Shown here: positions 11,288-24,400 of the stretch, one piece after another | Numbering within the stretch: the first letter of the stretch is position 1 | Layout of the letters: each line of letters opens with the position of its first letter | From: Balanoglossus misakiensis | Taxonomy: Eukaryota; Hemichordata | Assembly: GCA_040954595.2 (NCBI GenBank) | Contig: CM082594.2 | Span: 11,470,001-11,534,000, forward strand | DNA: 64,000 bases | Direction of reading: 5' to 3' | Position numbers and translations under genes: made by a program | The notes under the pieces: model-generated | The model's input: only the letters and a program-made list of their open reading frames with translations | What the model was told of the DNA's origin: nothing | Database searches by the model: none

Positions 11288-12619
11288 ACTATCGACGACA
11301 TCGCATTTGCCGATTCACCGACCTCGTTTCCGAGTTGCAAACCGGAAAGACGTGGAAATATTGCTTTATTGCGCAAATGCGGTGATGATAAGTGCATTGA
11401 CCTCGGGGTATGGCACACAACCATATGACTGGCCAGAAAAGTTTGAATTTGGGCCTGAACTGAAATGGTATCACACAAAAAATCTGAAAAAGCACGCGTA
11501 TGGTTACATGCACAGTTGCATATGAACACTACGCATTTTTCTTATGTCAGCAAAAGTGTATTTCACTAAGAACATATTTCTTAACTCTAAATTTTAGTTG
11601 ACTTGTCACCGTTTATCCCACAATGCATTGTGGCCAACAATTTTGATGTGTATAAACTGTTGTTCAGCGAACTTTTCACCAACTTGAAATGTCATGAAAA
11701 GGTGACGGACTCTGGGGGGCAACACTGGGGAGTCAATATTCAGTTTCTTAAAACGCTATTTGGTAAGTAAACCAGAACTGGGTCACTGACAATAGCTCCC
11801 TCTTTAGACAGGACAAGGCTTCGCACAAAGATTTGTATTGTGTCAAACTCTCGTCTGTCTATATTGGATGAGCCACCCATTCGTGACAATTACAGAGCAT
11901 GACCAGAAAAACTGACACGTGCACCTAGCTCCCGCCGTCGCCTCGTCAAAGTGAGTTTTAGAAGTGAAAGAGGTTTATTCATGATTGTCATCATGTGTTA
12001 CGTGTCTGCGTTTACTCAATAGCACCACTGAGAGAAATTCTACATACTAAGTACACTGGTCACATGGTCTTTGAGTGACTCCCTCTCAACCCACACCCAC
12101 AGCAGTGTTCGAAGTTCGCAGTTGTAGGGCACTCGACCTAAAGGTATTCAACATGGATGTGTGTCATGGAGTGTATGTTGACATGTTTACTACCGCTTGA
12201 GTCCACAAGGAACTGTCAACACTTCGAAACACCCGACATTTGCAATTGTGCAGAAGGTGCCTGGCAAGCAGGTCAGAAAGTGAGTCGTAAAACTGGGGAC
12301 CATATATCTTCGACTTGGCTGTACACGGAGTACACATCGCGCTTAAAAGCAGAAATCTACGTCAGGTCTTTTTACGGAGGTTGACGACACTGTATTTAGC
12401 ACGTGCACTATATGTGTTTCCTGTTCGACAAGGAAGTGAACAAACCAAGACAACATCGCAAAAGTTTGAAGTGATCACAAACAGACGACACCTGTATTCG
12501 GTTATCAGTGACCGGTGTTATTGAATGACACGCTCGCATTGTTTAATACAATATGTCAAGAGACGACTTCCAGTAGAGAGCACCATTGCCAAACAGACTT
12601 TTCTCGACAAAATATCACC
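11288..12619. other. Intergenic and 5' region of the melanoregulin gene
   Basis: About 1.3 kb without recognisable coding sequence. Its right part must contain the promoter and 5' UTR of the melanoregulin gene. I could not place the start site. Confidence 0.4.
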
Positions 12620-14506
12620 ATGGAAGTTAAAACTGGTTGGGCTGGAAGAGTTCTGTGCTGTTGCTGCTGTCGGTCGGGAAAAGACGACGACGTGTCCAAA
12701 TACGTCCACCCAAGCGAAGCTGACGAGAGGACAGGCTTACTCAGGTAAGGGGGGAGTATGCAACGCCGACATGTTTAGTGACAATACATAACAGTCGGAA
12801 TGTGGTAACACACAATAGCTTTAAAATGACAATAGTATTGTGTCCAATGCGCATGGAATCTCAGTGTACATTGTTATTAAACAGTACTTGGAGTGTTTCT
12901 CGCACTCTGTGTATAAATAAACGCCGATGGTCAAATGAATACTACATCACGAAATTTGCACAAACAGGTATTGGTCACGGTGTATTGCGCTGCGATATTT
13001 TTGAGTGACGGCATAGGGTCTATGGTGACGGTCGGTAACAGATCTAATCGAAGTGTACAATACCCATACCAGAGATACTTGAAATCATTAGCTCGTCTGA
13101 TTAGATTAACCAGTGTATGTTTTTGTCGATTGCAAAGGGCCTTGTGTCATCACCAAGGCAACAACTGATACGGACAATATTTTTTTCTTATCATAATAAT
13201 ATGACAACCACGCTTTTTATCCACTGCCATTCATTATCGACATTTGATCCATTTCACCGTGAAAAAACTCTCAGTGGTGGCCATGGCAACAAGGTGATCG
13301 GACAGTGAGTAGCTCTTTTACGTACCGTAAGTTTACATGTACATCTAAATGTCTTGATCAAATTAGTGATTTCATGTAATACAGCATCGTATGTCGTTAT
13401 GACCTAGTAACTTATATGTTTAATTTGTAAATGTAAAGCTGTTCAAAATATCATCTTCATATCATATGACCGATATTCAAAAGCATATCCAACAAACTAA
13501 GCTTGATTTTCAGAATGTCTTAACGTTTTTGCTTGTTTTAAATGTGCAGTAGTTTCCCACCGCCTCGCCATCACAACGGACTACAGACTGGTATCGAATA
13601 TTCCGATAACGTCAATTTATGGAACGAACCTTTTGATACGAGTCACACCGAGTGTGAAGAGGACATGGCCCTCTTTAGACTTATAGAGAACCAAGAAAAA
13701 TGGCGTCCCGGTTCACAGGTAGGTCATAGTCGACGTTCACTCTTTTGCTCGTGGCATACACAATATTTCTTGCATTGGGACCAACCAAGCGTACTACAGT
13801 GTTTAGTAAATCGTTTTGCCCGGGCCTTCCGAAAGCTAACTCTATTTTTCTTGATCATCGCAGGAGTGGACGCAACTTCACGTCGAAATAAACAAAATAC
13901 GGCAAAGGAGAATGGACGTTCAAGAGAGATGGAAGGTCGTTTTGCGTGGTCTAGGTGCGTTGTTCTCTCGTGAACTGCTCATTGTGAAAATATCATGATA
14001 GTCCCGATATCGGTTCGTTTACTATATCTTTGTGAATTGCAGGCTTTATCGACGAAGTGGAATCGGGAATTATGAGCCCAATATCATCTTACTCCAGATC
14101 ACACAAGAGATTGCCGGTGTCATGTGCTACCACCGCGCGAGAACTCTTCCAGAAACTTTCGAGGGAAAGTGCAATATTTGCCGGTCATAGTGTCCAAGCA
14201 CAATCGCAACGTTACCTAATTATGATGGTAAGCATGATGGTCAATATTAATCTGAAAAATAATCACAAATTTTATATCATCCTTGCTGATTGTCCGAATT
14301 CTTCTAAACGACTTCACATACTTAAATCAAATGAAACATAAATGTCAAATTCTGATCAAATGTGAGCACAGTGTCATTAATACTACTTTGATTTACAGGA
14401 GCGATTATTTGACCTGGCGACAGCCGAAGGATTTGTGGAGGCAGCGATTGAATTGTATCCGAACGACGGTACGAGGATTGAGACGACAGATGACGAGTGG
14501 GGATAA
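12620..14506 (+). CDS. MREG: Melanoregulin, complete, 5 exons
   Basis: Melanoregulin is a small membrane-anchored adaptor of lysosome-related organelles; in vertebrates it links melanosomes to retrograde microtubule transport and acts in phagosome maturation. Exons: 12620-12744, 13550-13718, 13864-13954, 14043-14227, 14399-14506; all junctions GT/AG and in frame, total 678 nt, 225 aa (vertebrate 214). An N-terminal Cys13-Cys17 cluster corresponds to the vertebrate palmitoylation cluster. The block NLWNEPFDTSHTE (about 64-76) parallels NLWSMPHDVSHTE in human. Further matches are the EW.QL...I...R..R..V..RWK segment, the LGF-D-E helix, AREL..KL..E..IF, and RYL...ERL..L..AE.F. The start has an ACC ATGG context. 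The C-terminus is shorter than in vertebrates and ends in an acidic DDEW patch. An AATAAA lies 54 bases after the stop. It converges with the Gln-rich gene on the other strand. Confidence 0.93.
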
Positions 14507-14559
14507 CGTAGAAGCCACCAATTGGACAATTTCGTACGCCATATTTACATATTACTAAC

Positions 14560-14565
14560 AATAAA
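14560..14565 (+). terminator. Poly(A) signal of melanoregulin
   Basis: AATAAA 54 bases after the MREG stop codon. An acceptor-like sequence further on (about 14588) leaves open a longer alternative 3' end. Confidence 0.5.
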
Positions 14566-14755
14566 TGGACTGCTTGCTTCGTCCACAGGAAGGAAAATCG
14601 ATTTTCATCGAAGTCGAAATTTGCAAAAGTGTAAAAAAGATCGAAAATTACTTGCAACTGATATTTACGACCAGATAAAAACTGCAACAATTGTAGAAAC
14701 CTTGCATAAGTAAACGAATTCTATTTGACTAATTTCATTTGAGGTAAAAATTATA

Positions 14756-14761
14756 TTTATT
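14756..14761 (-). terminator. Poly(A) signal of the Gln-rich gene
   Basis: AATAAA on the minus strand about 450 bases after the stop of the convergent Gln-rich gene; about 190 bases separate it from the MREG poly(A) signal. Confidence 0.4.
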
Positions 14762-15209
14762 TCGGAATACTCTCAAAACAGTAAAACATTCACACAACAT
14801 TTGTTAAATAACGCCACAAGTTAGTACTGCGAGCAAAAACAGACAAAAATAATCGCATAAAGTTTCTCTTGTATATAGTTAAGTTCAAACTGACCGTGAA
14901 AGAAAACAGTTAATTAACGTCTAACTATCGAAGTGCTGTATTGTCAAACAATTAGGGGTTCACAAATCACGATAGACCCCGCCGGTGTATTCAAGATACA
15001 AGATTTTTTTTGATTTTATAATATATTTATACCGAGTTTGCTACTATAATAAAATCTCTGATGTTACAATTTCATAGATGTTATAAAAATATATTTCTTT
15101 TCTATCTATATCTGTTAATAATTCCTCTTTCAAGCAAGGGATTTGAAACCGTCAATTGTCCGTGTTTCTATCCCATCAACCTATCCGTCAGCTCCAGAGG
15201 GTGTAGTTT

Positions 15210-17812
15210 CTATGCATTTCTTGTCTTCTGTTTGTGTTGTGCCAATGGTCTATCTCGGAAGGCGCCACCAGCGAGGTACGCAGCCCTGGCCAACCAGTCT
15301 GTCGCTGCTGCTGCGGCTGATGCTGCAGAATCTCGAGATCGTTTGGGTTGCCTAGGTCGTCTCAGTGGACCTGGAAAATTCAACAACAAAGACATTTAGA
15401 TCAAAACATTTCAGCTGCAAATCTGTACTCAAGAAAACAAACAGCCATATAATAAAAGACTCGCAAGAAAAATTGCATGAAAGATAACTTACGTCTCGCT
15501 TCGGGTTTTCTGAATGAACTCTTCGGAGAGACACACTTCCTGCGTTTCCAGTTACAAGGAAGAGTTGGTGAAATCACCCGCTTCTGGTCGCTTGGTTTGG
15601 TGTCTGGAACTGGGGAAATACACATATAGACGTTAGTGGCGCAATACACAATTTACCACGAAGCGTAAGTTTTTCAGGTGAGATGTCAGACCAACCCACC
15701 TCAAAACCATGTGTATATGCAAAACTTTTAAGTGCTTCATTTGCTTTGATGTATACGTTGTAATTTTAGTAAAGTTGGAAAAGCTTACCTTTATGGAACT
15801 TGATCTTGCTGGCGTCGACTGGCACAATCACAGCAGAGGTTGTATCCATTGGCTGAGAGCTTGTTTCATTCTGGGACGACTTTGCGTTTGAGACTGCGCA
15901 GCCGAAACTGCTCTTTCTTGGCATTCTGTCCATCTGATCTTTGGTCTTGATGGTGACCGTGTTATTTCTCTTGGGCGCAAATTCTCTTCTTTCAGTTGCC
16001 TTCTGTTCAATTCTGTTGTTTATTGCTCGGACTTCCTCTCGGTTATTGCCATGTCTGCTGTCCGAATCATTACTGAGCTCGTCGATTGAATCATCACTGA
16101 AGGCCGAGTCTTCTTTGGTAGGGTCGTTGCTGACGTCACTGGACTGACCCCCCTCGGCCGGCGAGGGGTCTGTGGTCTTCGCACCAGTGCGATCGGGAGT
16201 CTCAAAACCAAAGCTCTGCATCCGGGTGCGACGGGTTGGCTGGGCGCCGCGGCGCTCGTCTTCGAACACGTCGTCGTCATAGTCATCTTCCGAGTCGGTC
16301 GTTGCCATGGACACCATTTTCGGAGCTTTCTTCCAAGCTTGGTGGTGACAACTCTTGAACTCGTCTTGGTCGATCTGGGTAAATGTGTCATCATGCATGG
16401 TTCCTAACATTTCGCTGAGTGTGCGGAAACCTCTCTCCGTCTGGACGGAATCTCTCCTCTCTCCGACCTCCTCTTTCTCACCCTCCTCCTCATCCTCTCC
16501 TCCAAACTCTTTTTCATTCTTACTGAATTTTCTCTTCCAGTTTTGCTCCCTCAGCTGGTAAACCGCGAACATTGGCGTTGGCGGCGCAATCTTTCTCAAA
16601 GGCCGGTCGCGGAGGTACTCATGCAGTTGTCTGCGGCGTTTCGAAGCCTCACTATTGATGGCAGTAAAACCAGTGTACTTGGTATCGTCAGTTAGGTACT
16701 TAAGTTCCAGATCAGGGTTATAATGAATGTTTTCGTATTTGTTCTTCAGTGATATGGGCACCATTTCCTCGTCAGAGCCGCCCTCCGCCTTGTCGCTCTG
16801 GTTACCCTCCTCCATCTTCTCAACCTTCTCTGGCCCTTGACCTTCGGTGGTTGGTTGAGGCGGCGCGTCAAACTGCGGAGACACCATCCCGGAAACCCCC
16901 GAATCGATATCGGGACTTAATTTGGACGGAATCTTCCATATCATTCCACCGGGCAGATCACCAGCTGTGGGAGACAGTGGCTTGTGTCTGTAGGTGATCG
17001 TACTGGAGGGAACAAACTGGAAGAAAACGAACGAATACATTCAGGATACATGACGAAGTATTTTGTAACTAAAGCGATAATATTCAGGATTATATCATGC
17101 TGCCGTCCGCCATTCTGATTGGACGAGAGCTCAATCCACGGCTAGCAGTGGTAAAACGGGCGCCTGAACTAGCATGCAGAGGCGAAAAATGATGTGCGGT
17201 TAAAGTAGACATACCTGATACTGGTTTTGCAGGAAAGGAGTCTGTGCATTCATGGCCAACAATTGCTGAGCGCCAGCTGGCAACAACATTGACTGATTGG
17301 GTTGTAACTGTTGACCAGGTGCGAAAATATATTGCGGTTGTTGAATCACTTGCACGGGTTGTGGTACCAGGTACTGGGGTCGATCAGCGCCCCCACACGA
17401 CGTGCCAGGCTGCTGAATGAAGTAGGCTGCAGTCTGAGGGAACTGGGGTACCTGGGCATGCGCACCTGCTGGAAGAAGAATGGATTCTCTATAAAATTCT
17501 GAAATTTGCGGATTTCAAAGTCAGCAATTATTCTTCGTACACGCGTTTTGTAAACCTGTCACATATTTGCCAAGTAGACTTTTAAATCCGAGCAAAATAC
17601 GTCAAAGGTGTTAGGTACTCACCGGAAACAAACTGATATTGCTGAAAAGGTTGCGAGCCGACCGGAATGATAGTAAGCGGTCCTGCTTGGTTCTGTTGTC
17701 CCATCGCCATGTTGAATTGACTGCTTTGTAAATTGTCCGTCTGAGATTGTCCCTGACCTTGCGTCGCGGGCATCAGCAGAAATTGCTGTGGATTGCCAGT
17801 CGGTTGGGTCAT
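15210..17812 (-). CDS. Unrecognised Gln-rich/acidic, probably nuclear protein, 5 coding exons
   Basis: I do not recognise the family. Exons: 17812-17623, 17468-17215, 17016-15789, 15609-15493, 15370-15210; every junction is GT/AG and in frame, giving 1950 nt and 649 aa. Residues 1 to about 148 are rich in Q, P and aliphatic residues, like transcription-factor activation regions. About 240-310 is the most ordered-looking stretch, with KYENIHY, TGFTAINSEASKRRRQ, then a Pro patch APPTPMF. After it come strongly acidic runs (EDEEEGEKEE; SEDDYDDDVFEDE) and Ser/Asp-rich sequence. The last two exons are basic (NWKRRK, RRPRQPKRSR) and contain an Ala run, followed by TDWLARAAYLAGGAF. Basic clusters suggest nuclear localisation (inference). 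The ATG follows a clean acceptor (CTTTTAAAAG, exon start 17821), so a 5' UTR exon lies upstream. Exon 2 has a tandem NAGNAG acceptor. Confidence 0.85.
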
Positions 17813-17820
17813 GTTGGCGT

Positions 17821-18450
17821 CTTTTAAAAGAAAGAGGAAATGCGCCTTCAAGTTGTTGGACGTATAACTGTAATATTGTTGAGCTCGCGTTTGCTGTTCG
17901 CTGCGCCCATGCCGGTAGAGCTGCCGGTCCACACATTCAAAATTCGAAAACTGCGTTTAACAGGTGTTGCGTGGGCAGTATCGGACGAAGTTGACGGGTT
18001 GAGTTTGCGCCGTTGCGACAGCTCTGCCATTATTCGAACCAGAAAGCTGGAGGTACGCTTGCGAAATTTGGTAGAAACGTCTACTGGCCGCTTGGCACAC
18101 AACCGCAACCGAGATATGCGAACTGACGCAAAACAGCACGGTGAAAACCTAAAACAACCGATACGGTTCTACAAAATTCAACATGAAAAAAACAACTTAC
18201 TCGTGTCTTATCCCTGTCCCTTGTTGTCTTGTCTTCTCCAAATGCGACTTGTACAAATCCAAAAAAAAAACGGTAGCAGAGCAATGTAGTTTCTTCCACG
18301 TCTAACGACGTTGTCTTCTCGAATGCAAAAACTGACAGAATGATGGGATCGCCAATCTTTTGCGCCACTCTGACACGTCACACCTGTTTTTGTCGCGGAC
18401 ACCGTCTCCGATTGGCCACATCCTTGCATAATTCCCTGGCGAGGCTAGAA
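17821..18450 (-). promoter_or_regulatory. 5' UTR exon and promoter region of the Gln-rich gene
   Basis: A strong donor, CACGA/GTAAGT, lies at 18200-18199 on the minus strand, and the acceptor before the start codon ends at 17822. A non-coding exon ending at 18201 spliced to 17821 is the simplest reading. The start site was not located; a CCAAT box on the minus strand (ATTGG at about 18411-18415) would suit a start near 18.3-18.4 kb. Confidence 0.4.
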
Positions 18451-21400
18451 CAAAACAAACAAAACAATTCTTTTCATATGTAAATACTATTGCAGCGAGA
18501 AACGGTGACTTTCAATAACCAACCCTTTGGATCCGTCATCTTACTTTTACTCAGTTATTCTTCCGATTTCGAAGTTCATATCCCATTACATGTATCAGGC
18601 GAGTTTAAGCGAAATAAGGCGATTTTCGTACAGCCAGGGTAGATTCAAAATAGCACCACCAATAATACGATGTCTGTTCTCTTTCGTTTACATGACTGTT
18701 GGATCAATTTTCAATTTTCTGGCATAGCGCCACCTACATACCCACACGTCCCCGTTCGATCATGATCACACGTTTAATCCCAATTCCAGTACATACACTT
18801 AATAAAATGTTGACTTTTCGTAACTAAATTTCAGCGTCAAAACTTTTAACACTTATGAAAAGACAACTTCTTTATAATTTCCAGCATTTAAAAAAGTGAA
18901 ATGCAGGCCCTACGATGCTTGCTAATGCTTGTCTCACGTGATTTGAAATCTCTTGCACAATTATCGATGAAAATATTCCCATCCCTGGACCATAGTGAAA
19001 GTTATCCAATTGGCGATTCAACCACCTCAGGGTGTATAACAACAGGAATGCTTGATCATTTTACAGATCGGTTCGATTTTTTTTGTGTGTCGGAGGAACC
19101 CTCTCCTGTTAATCATGACTTGATCTGCTATTGCCTTGGATGATAATCTCCCAAATGTTCCATCGTCAGTTTTGTATTGATTTTGACCCGAAGATACGAT
19201 TATGGAAATGTAATCTTGGCTGTCTATTGTCATCCAAAGTGCAGGAGAAGCAACGCAATCTTGTTGGCGAATACAGCCCACTGCAACGTTTCTAATTAAG
19301 TTCAAGATTAATCCCGATGAACCCTCAACTAATCAACTCAAATGTGTAACTGTTCAAATAGTTCAGTGGACGCCCTCAGTAAGCGAGCAAAGACGACGTA
19401 TGTCATGGTTTGTTATATCCTGATACACTTGGTACTGATAGATGTGAACCTGGGAGAAATCAGTTATCCTACTACCGTGTTACACCTTTTAATTGTGCTT
19501 TCATTTAGAGGGTATCTTTCAATTTGCATGTCTCTGTCTCTCATCATGCAACTGCACGTTTTTTGTAACATAGGTCTCAGTGTTTTAGAGTGAACTTACC
19601 GAGGTTGTTTTTCAACTACGTAATTGTGCCGAAATGGTTCAAATTGTGCATTTAATGAGGCAAATTCAAGTTTGTACACGACGAATAAATCCAATTGCTG
19701 ACGATTGCTCCCTAGATTACGAGAGGAAGGAATGTGAATGGTTTGCAAACATAGAACAGTAGACTGTCAGTAAACTTCACGCCGATGTGGTTGGATGTCA
19801 CAGACATGACAATATAGGAATTCCTAGGTTCACAACAACGATAACACGCGCAATTCATGAACTTGACAGCAAATAGCCAGACAAGTGTGAGAAACTCGCG
19901 CCGCGACTGCCAGAGATGACATAGGCCGATTAAGTCGCTAATACTAGATTCATTGAGTGGAGGTGGCGTACAGGTGAGAGACCACATGTGGGCACCGTGG
20001 GATCGGTATGTGTAGCAGACACGGAAGGAAACTGTCGCGGTCTTCGGGGATCACTGCGAAGTGTTTCCAGATTGTACAAACAAGGGCGCCGCGCACTTCA
20101 ATTCTCGTTGTTGTCATTCTAATCGCCCTTCTCTCCTTGATTCCACCGGTAATTATCAAATCACCTGTCGATTTTCTGTTGATAGCTAGCTTCCAGATGT
20201 GTTGTCAAATGAAATTTAATAGACTGCGCAAGAAGTGTCAACAGATAATTTGGCTAGTCTCGGCCTGTCCTGTTTGGTCTCAACAAAATGTCGGTCAGTG
20301 GTAGTTAGTCTTACACAAGTATTTATGACTGGGTCAGACGGTCATTGTAGTATTTCAACTGCCTTGGGAACGAATAGTGTAAAATTCAGCTTGTCGCCAT
20401 ATGACTTTTGACTTCATTCAAGATCCAGTTAATCCGATTCTCCTTGACACGTCATAGCTGTAAGTGTTTTTCCCCTAAACGCCATATGCCAATTCTTCGC
20501 ATGTAAGCAAACGCAACGAACAGTCAATTCACCTTTAGTTACTTATAGTTTATCTATTTACCGAATGATTCTTACCATTGGTAAATTTATTATGAAGTTT
20601 CTTCATGTCGTTGCCACTTAATGTTTGGCAAGGCCACTGTGGTGTTGACTCATACTATGGTACAAATAAACGGACAAAAAAGTTTCCGGGGACGATCCAG
20701 GAATGACAAAGCATAACAAAACTCATAACAAAACCACAAACGGTTACTCCCACACCACCAGTACCTCCGAACGAAACTTCCTTATTTTGCAGACAAATAA
20801 CCGATTCATCAGTGCGAATTATTAATCGATTCCATCCCCACCTGTGACCACACCTTCCAGTGGTTCACAACGGCTGCTTACATTAAAATTCCTCAGCAGG
20901 TGTTGATCACGGTGTCGGCTTCTTTCTTTCATGTTTGGCGTCGCTGCTGAGATCAAGGGCGGGAATTCTAATTAAATTTCCCATTCCTCAAGCGTGCATC
21001 TAATGATCACTGTTTGATGACTGTCAAATCACCAAAAGACAACGTACTAATATGCGCGAAGATAAACACAACAGTTCAAAATACACCCGAGTTTCTTACA
21101 TCTATATTTCGGTTGACAATCCGTGAATTTGGACGTAAAATCACAGATAATTTCCAGGCCGTAGATAAGTGTGCCTGTCGTTACATGTACCTAATTTAAG
21201 TACTTAAAAACAATGTTATACATATGGGATCGTTTTATATTTCATCAAAACCGTTTCACGCTTTTTGCACAGCGGTGACATTGTATTTCAGTATATTCTG
21301 TAAATAGTGCCTCCCCGTTAAAAATATGAGAATAATTAAACATTTTCACTACGGTGAGTGCCTATTTTTACCTGATCTTGCCACTTGATTGCACATCTGT

Positions 21401-24400
21401 AATTGAACGTCTACGCTTTCATTTTGCACTTAAAGATTGTCATTTTGAAATGCATATAAAAACAAAGTACTGGAACGGCTTTAGTTAGATTTATTTTATG
21501 TTAAAAGGTTGTAACGTATTTTTGGGCATGACAACTTGCAGTTGGTGTCGCTGTTACACAGAGAAAGAAAACACTTGGGGAAATGAAACCTTTGAAAAGA
21601 AACCACTTATGACAAAATGCTTTGAATTGGAAACTTTAATTCAAGTAGCCATGAAGGACTAGAACACGTCGCGTGATAAACTCCTTCGTCACCGTGATGT
21701 GCCCACCACGAATCAGTCGGGGTATTTTCCACGGAATTCTGTCATTTATCATAAGAGTTAATCAGTGTTCGCACGGAGTGACAAGTTGCAAGGCTTTCAG
21801 ATTGCCGACACAGAGTCAAAATGTCATTCGTCATCTCTGAAGGTTGTGTCAGTCGACTGCCAGTCAAGAAGATTAACATTGGAATTTGTTGGCCCACCTC
21901 ACATCACAGAAACAGACACACACGCTCCAAAACTCTGCCAGGTCGTTATCGGAGGACTTAGATAACATAACATCCTCCACTCAGTAATCCAAGAAACACA
22001 CAAATCGTTGGATTTTTTTTGTAGAAGAAAATCTGGTAACAAACAATTTTTTCCCCTGAAAATCATGTCCAAAAGAAATTGTCTTTGCAGCTTGTTGCCA
22101 TGGGCGACTTTGAAAATTGTCCACACTTTACTAACTAATGAACCTGAAGTTAATTCATCGCTTCCCGCCTTTCATTTGATATTTAACATTGAATTAATTA
22201 TTAGATTTAATTGCATGGTCGAGGGGTTCCCCGCATTCATATGGAAACGCACTTCAAAAGACCACAGATGGTAGCGAGGTGGTATCTCGTTAAGGCGGTG
22301 ATTATATATTACATCGTGTGGCCGTAAGTTTGGGTGGGTTATGTTGGATTAGTTGGCTAATATATAAATTAATTAATGTCCAAAATATATTGTTATTAGA
22401 GGAAAACTGTAATTCATATCAGTTGATACTGGAATCAAAACTTGGTTGGAATTATGTTTGTAATTTGGCTAGTGAATTAATTCAGGCACTTATGAAAAGA
22501 ATTGTTAAGGTAGTATGCCCCTCGAAAATCAAAGTATTAACCCTTTTCTCACATTTTGCTCAAGGAAACTTTTGTCGAATTCTTTTTTCGAAGTGGTATA
22601 TGTACTCAAGGATATTTCTTTCGTCCTCTTAGGTTCTGTTATTCTCGGGAAAATTGCGTCAACCGAACCAACGACAAAATAAACTTTTTAAGCACCAAAA
22701 GGTAAAGTAAAAAGAACGTGATGATTTTTAATCATAGCTGTTGAATACGGAGATGGAATGTAAGTTTTTAAGGGGAAAATAAAACGACAGGAAAGATTCG
22801 GCGTTCGACAGACCGCGATGTTATTTTTTTTAAAGGAAACAGCTTGTCAAGAAGATTTATGGTGGTAAGATTACATTGACCAAGCCACGAATAACCAATT
22901 TAGGCATGTAATGACGGAAGGACAATTTGTCCAATATCGGAGACAACATTTGCCCATAAATCCTTTTGATTCGCCTTCTTGAGATTTCATTAAACACACT
23001 TCAGTGCAATAAGAGAAAAAGTCCCATTTGGCGGAGGGTCTTTATGACGCGCGTGTTAATGCCCCTAGACGTGTGCGGATCAATTCCACGCAGGTACAGG
23101 TCCTGAAACGCAAATAGAGCAGATATTTTGATCTCTTTGGGTGGGAATTTAATTATCGAGCCATGATTCCGGATCGATGTTTCAGAGTCGGTAATAAACG
23201 TTGTGTGTAACCTCATAACACCGATTGAAAACAGCAAAACGACGATCAAAGCATGGACAATAGCGACACACTCATCTCCCGAATGGATATCTCTCTCGCT
23301 TGAGGTTAATTTCTCCGCGTCGCAGGGTCAGGTCCCCGAGCATTAATCTCTTGTTTGAGGGTGTAAGTTAGATTAAAGCGAGGTAGGGGAGATTGGGAAT
23401 TTCTTAATTAAGGGGACAATGTAATTTTCAAATTGTCCTGCGATTGAATTGTTTCTGTACGGGCCGATGAACTTGTAATGACAGCGAAACACACACTTCA
23501 CCGATCCATTATTGGCTCTTATTCGACGTAGTGTTTTTTCATTCGAAACAATTACAGTTGCCAGTCATGTTTCCTTTGATGATATTGTCGTTCCCGTTTG
23601 CCTTCAATAATTTGGCGAGCTGTTTACGTTCAAGCGTCAAATGGCGACTTTTCTGTGCCTGGAAATTTCATTTTTGACACTGACAGGAAAATTAAAAAAA
23701 AAGTAAATTGACTTTGGCATCCAGGTGAAGATTGGGAGGAACAAGGAAAGATGGCCTCGTCCTCAAACAAAATAAAACTTGTACGTGATTAAACGCCAAA
23801 TTTAAATTTATTGTCATGGAAGTTTTGAATCCTGTTGTATAGATGATATCACTTCCAAATTCGATTTGCAGTAATCTCCATTCAACTTCTTACGTCAGAT
23901 TTTCCACTTTCAATCACTAATCAAACTTCCCATCTGGCCACCACGTTACCCGTGTCAAAGGTCAGCCGGTAGCACGAAAGTTGCACCGAGCTCCGTCGCG
24001 CTGTCGTTTTCTGCCAATTTGCCTGCATGCCTGGTATATAATTATTAATTCCAGATTTATTGCGGTGATATGGGGCTAAATTAATGGAAGGCAGGGCGGA
24101 GTTGAGTAATATCGCTACAATTGCGTTTCTTAATTTGACAATTGAGTTTGCCTCGTTCACTTGTGTACTTTTCTAAAATTTGCGAAATACTTTACTTCGC
24201 TACTTGCTAGATATTAAAACGTGACAGGTAAAAACCCGTAAAGTAGGCGGTTATTTTTTCTTTGCATCATACCATATTTGGCAAACTTTTGGAAGGAAAT
24301 GTACAACAGACCGGTGGCGCGTGACTCCCTATAATTGAACCAAATCGGGGAATTTAATTTGCTAGAAAAACACAATTGATTGCTTATTCATTTGCAATTC

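Noticed and set aside
11217-11525. 102-codon plus-strand ORF over the tRNA
   Set aside because: Its start lies inside tRNA-Arg and it has no domain or splice context; it is a chance frame.
15766-17040. Single-exon 424-residue ORF starting MYSFVFFQ
   Set aside because: The first eight codons are the intron pyrimidine tract and the last few codons are read past a donor; the real protein is the five-exon Gln-rich model.
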